This document shows, one piece after another, positions 33,880 through 41,459 of a DNA stretch of 64,000 nt. Below the pieces are notes generated by a model, which was not told the origin of the DNA, did not search any database, and worked only from the letters and a program-made list of their open reading frames with translations. The position numbers and the translations under genes are program-made. Position 1 is the first letter of the stretch, and each line of letters opens with the position of its first letter. Source of the DNA: Streptomyces griseoruber (lineage in GTDB: Bacteria; Actinomycetota; Actinomycetes; Streptomycetales; Streptomycetaceae); contig NZ_KQ948767.1 in NCBI RefSeq assembly GCF_001514205.1, forward strand, positions 175,837-239,836, read 5' to 3'.

Positions 33880-36111
33880 CTACAGCGCGGTGAAGGTCCA
33901 CTGCAGGTTGGTGCTGTTGCCGTAGGTCCACTGCTTGGTGACGGAGCCCGAGGCGACGTTGCCGCCGCCGTCGAGGACCAGGCCGGTGGCGCGGTTGGCG
34001 ATCGAATGACGTTCGCCGCCCCGGTGGGTGATCCTCCACTGTTGGCTGGTGCCGCCGTTCCAGGGGGCCTGTCTGGCTGCGGAGCCGTCGGTCGTGGCGC
34101 CCCAGCCGTCGGCGACCATGCCGTTCGTGCGGTTGACCAGCCTGTAGTAGCCGTCTGCGACAGCCTCCGCATGCCACTGCAGGTTCGAACTGCCGTCCCA
34201 GGTCCACTGTTTGAGGTTGGCCCCGGAGGCGACGTTGCCGCCGCCGTCCAGGGCGAGACCGTTGGTGACGTTGGTGATCCGGAAGTACGTCGCCGGGTTG
34301 AACTGAACCCTGAGAGAGGTGACCTTGTCGTTGTTGCCGGTGACCCTGAGGTCGGGGTTGTCGGCGGTGAAGGTCCAGGAGGTGCCGGTGAAGTTGTCGT
34401 CGGAGTAGCCGATGACCTGGTAGCCGGGGGCCGGCCGGAGGGAGGAGAGGGTGCGCGGGCCCGGTCCGGCCGCGGTCAGGTCGGCCGCGGTGTAGTCGCC
34501 GACGGTGAGGACGGCGGCGTTACCGGTGTAGTTGACGTCGGTGAAGGCGATGGCGCCGACGAGCGGCCGCAGGCCAGGGATCGTGCCGGAGAAGGTGAGC
34601 TTCAGGACGTAGGCACCCGCGCTGTACGGCGCCGAGGACGGCAGGGCGACGGTGAGGCCGGAGGAGTGCTGGGCCGGAGTGGGCAGGTCGATGTAGGTGC
34701 CGGCGGTGGAGCCGAGGAGCTTCACCGAGGTCAGCGAGGAGAGGTCGATCCGATCCGAGCTGAGGGTCTTGATCGTCAGAGTGGTGCCGGGCCAGCCCAG
34801 GACGGTGGCGTAGAGGACGGTGTCGGCCTTGTTGCGGGTGAAGCGGATGTCCTGGGGCGTGCCGGCGTGCGGGGTGGTGAACGCACCGCCGCCCATCTTC
34901 GTCGGTCCCTCGCCGTACGCGGTCCACGCCCGGGTCGAGTACACGGACTCGCCGAAGCGTTTCAGATGGTCCCCGATGCCGAGCAGGATGTCCTTCTGCG
35001 CCTGGGGGATGGTGCCGTCGGCCATCGGCGCGATGTTCAGCAGCACGTTGCCGTTCTTGCTGATCCGGTCGAGGAACGAGTGCAGCATCTGGGGGATGCT
35101 GTAGTAACCGATGCCCTGGGTGTAGCACCAACTGCTGCTGGAGATGCTGTCGTCGGTGAGCCAGTACGGGGCGGTCAGATCGCCCGGGCCGCCGCGCTCG
35201 TAGTCGAAGACCTCGCCCTTGCCGTTCATGCCGTCCTTGTAGGTGGCGACGACCTCGCGGCCCCAACTGTTGGCCTGGTTGTAGTAGTACGACAGGAAGT
35301 TCAGGCGTTGCGTCTCGTCGACGGCGTCCAGCTTGAAGTCCTGCCAGAGGATGTCGGGCTGCGCCCGGTCGATGACCTCCTTGAGTTTGTCGTACCAGAG
35401 CTGGTTCTCCGCGGATGAACCCAGCTGCCCGTAGAGCTTCTTGAGACCGGGGTCCGTCTGGCCGGGGACGAATTCGTAGAAGCCGTTGAAGTGGTACGCG
35501 TGGTGCATGGCCACCAGCAGCTTCAGGCCCCTGGCGCGGATGGCCGTGGAGAACAGCTGCAGCAGGTCCAGCCCTGGTCCCTTGTCCACCGAGTTCCACT
35601 CGTTGACCTGGCTGTCCCACATGGAGAAACCGTCATGGTGCTCGGCGACCGGGCCGGCGAACCTGGCGCCCGCGTCGACGAACAGCTGCACCCACTCGTC
35701 GGGGTCGAACTTCCCGCCGGCCGACTTCAGTTTCGGCGCGAACTGCACGGTGTTGCCCGCCGGGTCCTTCGCTCCGTTGATGAAGTTGTGGTACGGCCAT
35801 GCCGAGGGCCGGCCGTAGGTGGCGATGTGGTGCTGGTTGGCGTTGCTCCCGGTCTGGTACATGTTGCGCGGGTACCACTCGTTGTCGAAGGCGGGGACGC
35901 TGAAGGCGCCCCAGTGGAAGTAGATCCCGAACTTCGCGTCCTGGAACCACTCAGGGGCCGGCGGGTGCTGGTCGACCGAGTTCCAGTCGGGTGTGTACGT
36001 GCTGGGCGCCGCCTGGGCGATGTCGGCGCCTAACACACCTCCGGCAACGGCCGCCGTGGCCAAGCAGGTTGCGGAGGCCAGGAAGTGGCGTCTGTTGATC
36101 GAGCTCGACAT
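33880..36111 (-). CDS. Secreted alpha-L-fucosidase (GH29) with crystallin-like and ricin-type domains
   Basis: Large secreted enzyme of 743 residues. A Tat-like signal (SINRRHFLASATC...QAA) precedes the GH29 barrel (about 35-400), with WFQDAKFGIYFHWGAFSVPA, GPVAEHHDGFSMW, the nucleophile Asp in QPDILWQDFK and a C-terminal beta domain to about 530. Residues about 545-625 resemble a beta/gamma-crystallin fold (FTDVNYTGNAAVLTVGDYTA, YSDDNFTGTSWTF). The last 120 residues form a ricin-B type domain (GLALDGGGNVASG, repeated). It releases terminal fucose from glycans or xyloglucan. GGGATG precedes the ATG at 36111. Confidence 0.92.
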   Translation of the reverse strand: MSSSINRRHFLASATCLATAAVAGGVLGADIAQAAPSTYTPDWNSVDQHPPAPEWFQDAKFGIYFHWGAFSVPAFDNEWYPRNMYQTGSNANQHHIATYGRPSAWPYHNFINGAKDPAGNTVQFAPKLKSAGGKFDPDEWVQLFVDAGARFAGPVAEHHDGFSMWDSQVNEWNSVDKGPGLDLLQLFSTAIRARGLKLLVAMHHAYHFNGFYEFVPGQTDPGLKKLYGQLGSSAENQLWYDKLKEVIDRAQPDILWQDFKLDAVDETQRLNFLSYYYNQANSWGREVVATYKDGMNGKGEVFDYERGGPGDLTAPYWLTDDSISSSSWCYTQGIGYYSIPQMLHSFLDRISKNGNVLLNIAPMADGTIPQAQKDILLGIGDHLKRFGESVYSTRAWTAYGEGPTKMGGGAFTTPHAGTPQDIRFTRNKADTVLYATVLGWPGTTLTIKTLSSDRIDLSSLTSVKLLGSTAGTYIDLPTPAQHSSGLTVALPSSAPYSAGAYVLKLTFSGTIPGLRPLVGAIAFTDVNYTGNAAVLTVGDYTAADLTAAGPGPRTLSSLRPAPGYQVIGYSDDNFTGTSWTFTADNPDLRVTGNNDKVTSLRVQFNPATYFRITNVTNGLALDGGGNVASGANLKQWTWDGSSNLQWHAEAVADGYYRLVNRTNGMVADGWGATTDGSAARQAPWNGGTSQQWRITHRGGERHSIANRATGLVLDGGGNVASGSVTKQWTYGNSTNLQWTFTAL

Positions 36112-36639
36112 GGACACATCCCTGATGCGGAAGGGGACAGGGGGAATGCAGGGCCACGCATGAAGGTCGGCCATGTCGCCATGGGATGTCAACCAGCGTG
36201 CAGGGATGAATACCCCTTATTGCTAAGGGTTTTGTCCCACTTGTCATCCTCTTCATGCGCATTGCCTTCACCAGACATGCGATGTCTGGCAGGCAGTTCA
36301 TGGTCGGTTCCCCGCTGGCGGATCTCCCGCGACCGGCCCGTCGGGGGGCATGAACCACGGCCACCAGGACGCCCCGCCGGCCCTGGACACCCGAGCTCGG
36401 GCGATCGCCGAGGTCCGCGCGGCGCATGGCACCCCCCGCCCGCGGCCGCGATCACCTCCTTGCACACGCATCCCAGTATCATCAACGTCACCCTCGGCAT
36501 GCGGACTCCGTAACAGGCCGGACGAGACGCGAGACTCCATGATCAGCAAGTCCCGGACGGCCTCTGGGACGATCTCCGCACTCAGGGGCTGATCAGGTCG
36601 GACGTGCTCACGGGGCACGGTGGGGGGAGGGGATGGGCG
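36112..36639. promoter_or_regulatory. Upstream region of fucosidase and GntR regulator
   Basis: Contains a GntR-type dyad (36271-36289, listed separately) and an AT-richer stretch near 36210-36240 (CCCTTATTGCTAAGGG, a small dyad). Small minus- and plus-strand frames at 36300-36600 lack features of real genes. Confidence 0.5.
36271..36289. promoter_or_regulatory. GntR-type operator candidate
   Basis: CCAGACATgcgATGTCTGG is a perfect dyad with 8-bp arms and a 3-bp spacer, a size usual for FCD-type GntR regulators. It lies 160 bp upstream of the fucosidase start and 350 bp upstream of the GntR gene. Confidence 0.6.
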
Positions 36640-37362
36640 GTGTCTCTGACGGACAGGGCTATCGAGGAGATCCGTGAACTGATCCGGACCGGTGCGCTGC
36701 CGCCGGGATCGAAGCTCCCCCCGGAGCCGGACCTGGCGGCCCAGCTGGGTCTGTCACGCAACCTCGCGCGCGAGGCGGTCAAGGCGCTGGCCGTCGCCCG
36801 AGTCCTGGAGGTCCGCCGCGGTGACGGCACCTATGTCACCAGCCTGCAGCCCAGCCTGCTCCTCGAAGGGCTCGGCGGGGCCGTGGAACTGCTGCAGGGC
36901 GACTCGGCTGCCCTGCAGGACCTCATGGAGGTACGACGGCTCCTCGAGCCCGTCGCCACCGCGCTGGCCGCCACCCGAATCTCGGACGACCAACTGGCCG
37001 ACGTCAAAAGCCACTTGGACGCCATGCGGGAGGCCCGCGACGACGTCGAACTGCTCAACGCCCATGACGCCGCCTTCCACCGCGCCGTCGTCGCCGCGAC
37101 CGGCAACGAAACCCTGCTCACCCTCCTGGAGAGCGTCTCCGGCCGCACGCTGCGCGCCCGGATCTGGCGCGGTCTGGTCGACGACAAGGCTGCGGGACGC
37201 ACGCTCGCCGAGCACGAGGCGATCTTCAACGCCCTGTCCACCCGTGACTCCGCCCTCAGCCAGGCCGCCGCACTGCTGCACGTGAGCAACACCGAGCAGT
37301 GGCTGAGGGAACACCTGCGCTCCGGCGAGCCCCTCCCCTTCGGAACGGCAGCGCGGAACTGA
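36640..37362 (+). CDS. GntR-family regulator, FCD (FadR) subfamily
   Basis: Regulator of 240 residues. The N-terminal winged helix includes TDRAIEEIRELIRTGALPPG, SKLPPEPDLAAQLGLSRNLA and RRGDGTYVT. The C-terminal FCD ligand domain (about 85-225) includes DLMEVRRLLEPVATALAA, AHDAAFHRAVVAATGN and EHEAIFNAL, whose His/Asp residues usually bind metal or a sugar acid. The GTG at 36640 follows GGGAGGGG; an upstream frame extension has weaker context. Divergent from the fucosidase with a shared operator-bearing region, so it probably controls sugar use. Confidence 0.92.
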   Translation: MSLTDRAIEEIRELIRTGALPPGSKLPPEPDLAAQLGLSRNLAREAVKALAVARVLEVRRGDGTYVTSLQPSLLLEGLGGAVELLQGDSAALQDLMEVRRLLEPVATALAATRISDDQLADVKSHLDAMREARDDVELLNAHDAAFHRAVVAATGNETLLTLLESVSGRTLRARIWRGLVDDKAAGRTLAEHEAIFNALSTRDSALSQAAALLHVSNTEQWLREHLRSGEPLPFGTAARN

Positions 37363-37399
37363 CGGGCAGGCGCTGCAACCGTTCGGCTCCACCAACCGG

Positions 37400-38045
37400 G
37401 CGGTCAACACACGCCCTTCGACATCGCCGACACCAAGACGTGCGTACCGCTCCGGCCCGAGGTAGGGGCGCAGCGAGTCATCGGTCGAGGTGGGTGAGGG
37501 TGTGCCGCCGGCCGCGGCGGCCGGGGCGGGCGACGCGCTCGCAGGCGTTGAGGGCGGTGCGTACGGCGCGGTCGCCGACGGCGGGGGCGTGCACCCGCCA
37601 TCCGTCCGCGTCCAGGGCCCGGACGAGCGCCTGGTGGTCGCGGTCGCTGACGTACGGCTCACCCCGGTGACCGGTCGGCCTGCCCGCCGCGTTCCGGTAC
37701 GGGGTCAGCAGGGCGGCGGCCTGCGCCGGGAACGCCATCACGCCGTCGAGGAACACCGTGGCCGTGGTCAGCCGCGGCGTGGCCGGTCCGGTGAAGCGCC
37801 GGTGCACGTCACGCAGGCATGCGGCCGCGGCCCGGTGGCTTTGTGGCGAGTTCCGTGTCGATGAGCAGCGCGGGGGTGATGTGCTGCGGCAGCAGTTTCT
37901 TTCCGATGAGGTCGGCATGGGTCTTGAGGCTGTCCTCGCCCCTGGCGGCGTCGAGGAAGGACGTGATGCCCGAGGCCAGGAGCGTGTCGGCCATCCTGGC
38001 CTGGGCGGCCTCGATCCGGTCAGGACCCGGCGGCGGAATCACCCC
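37400..38045 (-). pseudogene. YtcJ-type amidohydrolase remnant
   Basis: Fragments on the minus strand, in three frames: IPPPGPDRIEAAQARMADTL, GITSFLDAARGEDSLKTHAD, then VFLDGVMAFPAQAAALLTPY, YVSDRDHQALVRALDADGWR, VHAPAVGDRAVRTALNA, THLDR and DSLRPYLGPERYARL. The order and motifs (HAxGDRAV, FLDG) are those of amidohydrolases with the TIM-barrel fold. Metal-binding His residues are partly changed (VHAHAIGD to VHAPAVGD), frames shift at least twice and both ends are lost. Confidence 0.75.
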
Positions 38046-38059
38046 AAAGACGAGCCCTT

Positions 38060-38260
38060 GCGTGTTGTCCTTGAGTTGGTCGAAGACGCCTCCCTCCCGC
38101 CGGCGGGCGAAGTGGGCGTGGACGGTGTTCCCGTGCGGGTAGTCGTGCGGGAGGTGACGCCAGGGGATCGCGGTGCGGTTCGCGAGAGGACCGCGTCGAG
38201 CAGAATGCGCAGGTCATGGTCCGGCGGTCGGCAGATGTCCGGTCCGCGTCCGCGGCGCTC
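38060..38260 (-). pseudogene. IS5-family transposase N-terminal remnant
   Basis: The minus strand reads DHDLRILLDAVLSRT and, after a frameshift, IPWRHLPHDYPHGNTVHAHF followed by ARRREGGVFDQL. This is the N-terminal segment of IS5-type transposases (GxxWRxLPxDxPxWxxVYxxFxRWRxxG). No catalytic residues remain. It abuts the amidohydrolase remnant. Confidence 0.7.
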
Positions 38261-38321
38261 GGCCCGCCACTGCGCCAGGTCTGTCTCGGGGCCTGTGGAA
38301 CTGCGGCGGAGCGGTGCCGCC

Positions 38322-39287
38322 TCAGTAGCCGTAGATCATCTTGTAGGCGACCTCGGGGAGGAACTGTCCGGCCGAGGAGCCGGTGCCGACGCCGCAGTTG
38401 CCGTCGGACTCACCCGGGACCTTGATCCACAGGAGCATCTCGGCGCCTCCGCCCAGTCGGCTGGGGGTGCCGATCCGGCGGCCTGAGGGGTTGCACCACT
38501 GGCCGTTGGAGCCGTTGCCGTTGCGGCTGGTGTCCACGACGAACGGCTTGGTGTAGCCGTACCGGGCGTTGAGTTCACTGTTGACGGCGTTGCCGTACGC
38601 GGTGTTCTCGGCCGTGGTCAGGTAGTTGGAGACGTTGAGCGAGAAGCCGTGAGCCTGGCGGACGCCGGCTTCGTGCAGGCGCGTGGCCATGGTCGCGGCG
38701 CTCGCCCAGGCCGGGTTGCCGGCGTCGAGATAGACCCAGGTGTGGGGAGCCTGGCGGTTGAACTCGGAGAGCGCCCCGGTGAGCATGGCCTCGCGTTCGT
38801 CGATCTGGGCCTGGGTCATACAGCCGTAGTCCCCCAGGGAGTCCGGTTCGAGGACGACGACAGCCGGGCGGCCCGCGATCCCGCCCGCGAACTGGGCGAT
38901 CCAGTTCGTGTAGGCGGACGGCGAGGAGGCTCCGCCCGCGGAGTGCCCGCCGCAGTAGTCGCGGTTGTAGATGTTGTAGGCGACGAGGATGGGCAGCTTG
39001 TCCCTGGCGTCCGCGGCACCCACGTACGCGCCGGTGGCGGTGCCGATGGTGCCGCTCCAGGAGCCGAACCAGCGGGCCGTCGGGGTGTTGGCGACGGAGG
39101 CGCTGATCGCGGGCGCCCGGCCGTCGCCGGGGTTGGCGGCGACCCACCGTTTCGCGCTGGAATCCGGGTCCACGTAGAACCCGTTGGTCATGGTCGTCGG
39201 GTCGGCCGCGTGGGCGGGCGGTGCGGCGGCGAGCGCGAGCGGCAGCGCGGAGAGCGCGGCCACCAGGGCGAGCAGTCTGCTGCGCAT
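38322..39287 (-). CDS. GH6 endo-beta-1,4-glucanase, no CBM
   Basis: Secreted cellulase of 321 residues. The signal peptide ends at AHAADPTT. The catalytic domain shows LPILVAYNIYNRDYCGGHSA (loop with the acid Asp), VVLEPDSLGDYGC, YLDAGNPAWAS, FSLNVSNY and KPFVVDTSRNGNG, with a late WCNPSGRRIG and WIKVPGESDG. These are the hallmarks of bacterial GH6 endoglucanases. It lacks a binding module, so it probably acts on soluble glucan. A CebR-like box lies about 55-70 bp upstream. Confidence 0.93.
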   Translation of the reverse strand: MRSRLLALVAALSALPLALAAAPPAHAADPTTMTNGFYVDPDSSAKRWVAANPGDGRAPAISASVANTPTARWFGSWSGTIGTATGAYVGAADARDKLPILVAYNIYNRDYCGGHSAGGASSPSAYTNWIAQFAGGIAGRPAVVVLEPDSLGDYGCMTQAQIDEREAMLTGALSEFNRQAPHTWVYLDAGNPAWASAATMATRLHEAGVRQAHGFSLNVSNYLTTAENTAYGNAVNSELNARYGYTKPFVVDTSRNGNGSNGQWCNPSGRRIGTPSRLGGGAEMLLWIKVPGESDGNCGVGTGSSAGQFLPEVAYKMIYGY

Positions 39288-39337
39288 GACGGTACCTCGG
39301 CTTTCTGACAGGGATGCGTCCGATGGCCGGCGATGAG

Positions 39338-39372
39338 CGTGGGGAGCGCTCCCATCGGAAGCACTCCCCACG
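39338..39372 (-). terminator. Hairpin after the GH10-GH62 gene
   Basis: CGTGGGGAG and CTCCCCACG are perfect 9-bp arms with a 17-nt loop, starting 11 bp past the GH10-GH62 stop. It overlaps the CebR box, so termination and control of the GH6 gene may be linked. Confidence 0.5.
39341..39354. promoter_or_regulatory. CebR box upstream of the GH6 gene
   Basis: GGGGAGCGCTCCCA matches the Streptomyces CebR operator TGGGAGCGCTCCCA at 13 of 14 positions. It lies 54 bp upstream of the GH6 start codon and overlaps the left arm of a hairpin after the GH10-GH62 gene. Confidence 0.75.
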
Positions 39373-39382
39373 GCATGGTCGG

Positions 39383-41407
39383 TCAGCAGGTCGGGTTGGT
39401 CTGGGTCAGGAGTCCGAGCCGCCACGGGAGGAGGTTGTAGTCGCCGCCCGCGTTGGGATTCACGCCCTGGTAGAGGTACTGGAGCCGGCAGGACGGGATG
39501 GTGAGTGTCTGGTCGTAGCCTGCGCGGATCATCTCGCCGTGGCTGATGTCCCGGGTCCAGGAGCCCGCGGGGAAGCTGACGTTGTTCGCCCGCGCGAAGG
39601 GGTTGCTCTCCGATGCGGCGAGCTGCGTCCAGGAGCCGGCCAGACTGGTGGTGGTCCAGGAGCGGAAGTAGCGCCGCCCGTCGGATCCGATGGCCTCGAC
39701 GAGGAGCAGGTACTGGTTGCTGTCCTGCACCTTGTACACGTTGCTCGCTTCGAACAACGCGTACTTGGAGTCCTGCAGTGCGATGACCGTGTTCGTGAAC
39801 CCGTTGGGGAACTGGCCGACGGTCGTCTGGGACCGGTACAGGTGTCCGTTGTCGTCGGAGGAGAACAGGTAGCAGTTGGCGCTGTCGCAGATCACCCACA
39901 TGTCGACCCAGTAGCCGCTGCCGATGTTCTGCCGGATGATGTCCGGCATCGACGAGTAGAAGTTGCGCGGGGCGCTCCACCCGTTGGGGTTGCTGATGTC
40001 GGGGTTGGTGGAGTACGAGGCGTTGCCGGTCTGGTAGACCAGGTACCACAGGCGTTGCGGCGCGTTGTAGAAGACCTGAGGCGCGGCCCGGTAACCGGAC
40101 CCGATGGCGGTGCGGTCCAGGTAGTGGTGGGTGGCCGAGCCGGCCTGGGACCAGTCGCTGAAGCTCAGATAGACCAGGTTGTAGCCGGAGGAGCTCGCGG
40201 TACTGGCGAACACGTGGTACTTGCCGTTGTACTGGACGACCGTCGGGTCCTTGATCCCGGCGATGTTGTGGGTCGAGTCCGGCTTCGGTGCGATCAGCGG
40301 GCCGCTGGAGCTCCACGAGTAACGGCTGGGCAGAGCAGCGGCGTCGGGGGCGCTACGGGTGGTGGCGGGTGTGCCGCCCAGCGTCGTCAGCGCCGCGTTG
40401 TACGCCGACTTCTTGTTGCCGTTGCGGTCGAACAGCAGCGGGTTCTCGCCGCTGCGCCAGGAGTCGCTGTCGCGGATGCCCCAGACCGTGATGCCGGTGC
40501 AGCGCGTGACGTTCATGCAGGCCCTGACCGTGTTCGCGTACGCGGTCGGCGACGCCTGCGCGATGTCCAGTTCGGTGATCTGGACGTCCACGCCGAGTGC
40601 GGCGAAGCTCGACAGCGTCGTCTGGAAGCTGCCGGGGGGACCGCCGGCGCCGAAGTGCGCCTGGAGGCCGACACAGTCGATGGGGACGCCGCGTGCCTTG
40701 AAGTCGCGCACCATGCGGTAGACGCCCTGGGTCTTGGCCGCGTTCCAGTCCTCGATGTTGTAGTCGTTGTAGCAGAGCTTGGCTGCCGGGTCGGCCGTCC
40801 GAGCCGTGCGGAACGCCTGCTCCAGGAAGCCGTTGCCCAGCACGTCCCGGAAGACCGAGCTGCGGAGCTGGCCGCTGGAGCCGTCGGCGAAGGCCTCGTT
40901 GACCACGTCCCAGGAGTGGATCCGGCCCTTGTAGTGGTTCATCAAGGTGGTGATGTGGTTGTTCATCACGCCGCGCAGGGTGTTCGCGTCCCTGATGGAG
41001 CCGACCCAGCCGGGCAGTTGGGAGTGCCACACCAGGGTGTGGCCACGCATGCGCTGACCGTGGGACGTCGCCCGGTTGACGATCTGGTCGCCGGGGCCGA
41101 AGTTGAACGAGCCGCGGGACGGCTCGGTCGTGTCCCACTTCATCTCGTTCTCGGGTGTGACCGAGTTGAACTCACGGTCCAGGATGCCGGTGTACGTGCC
41201 GTCGCCGAGCCGGCCTGCGGCCACGGCGGTTCCGAAGTACCGTCCGGACTGGGCCGCCTGGGCGCCCAGGGTGGAGGCCCGAACGGTGTCGGGCGTGTCG
41301 GGCGTGTCGGGCGCGGCGGTCGCCGTCCCGGGTGTCACCAGGACGGTCGCGGCCAGCAGGCCCAGGACCGAGGCTCGGCGACAGCCGAGCCGTTTCAGCG
41401 GGTTCAT
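39383..41407 (-). CDS. Bifunctional xylanase: GH10 fused to GH62 arabinofuranosidase
   Basis: Secreted enzyme of 674 residues. A signal peptide (ending TATAAPD) and the GH10 barrel (45-345) come first, with the acid/base E171 in WDVVNEAF and the nucleophile E279 in ITELDIA. A Pro/Ala/Ser linker of about 15 residues leads to a complete GH62 beta-propeller (about 362-674). Its catalytic base is likely D387 in IKDPTVV, with GYWVDMWVICD and ALFEASNVYKV further on. It would cut the xylan backbone and remove arabinose side groups. No CBM is present. The gene follows GH43 by 52 bp. Confidence 0.95.
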   Translation of the reverse strand: MNPLKRLGCRRASVLGLLAATVLVTPGTATAAPDTPDTPDTVRASTLGAQAAQSGRYFGTAVAAGRLGDGTYTGILDREFNSVTPENEMKWDTTEPSRGSFNFGPGDQIVNRATSHGQRMRGHTLVWHSQLPGWVGSIRDANTLRGVMNNHITTLMNHYKGRIHSWDVVNEAFADGSSGQLRSSVFRDVLGNGFLEQAFRTARTADPAAKLCYNDYNIEDWNAAKTQGVYRMVRDFKARGVPIDCVGLQAHFGAGGPPGSFQTTLSSFAALGVDVQITELDIAQASPTAYANTVRACMNVTRCTGITVWGIRDSDSWRSGENPLLFDRNGNKKSAYNAALTTLGGTPATTRSAPDAAALPSRYSWSSSGPLIAPKPDSTHNIAGIKDPTVVQYNGKYHVFASTASSSGYNLVYLSFSDWSQAGSATHHYLDRTAIGSGYRAAPQVFYNAPQRLWYLVYQTGNASYSTNPDISNPNGWSAPRNFYSSMPDIIRQNIGSGYWVDMWVICDSANCYLFSSDDNGHLYRSQTTVGQFPNGFTNTVIALQDSKYALFEASNVYKVQDSNQYLLLVEAIGSDGRRYFRSWTTTSLAGSWTQLAASESNPFARANNVSFPAGSWTRDISHGEMIRAGYDQTLTIPSCRLQYLYQGVNPNAGGDYNLLPWRLGLLTQTNPTC

Positions 41408-41459
41408 GGTTCTCCTCGTGGAGTGGGTGGGGGGTTGAGTGGTGCGATCGGTGGACCGT

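Noticed and set aside
33763..35418. 551-codon plus-strand frame opposite the fucosidase
   Set aside because: Antisense shadow with repetitive Val/Gly/Arg/Asp composition; the minus strand holds GH29 motifs.
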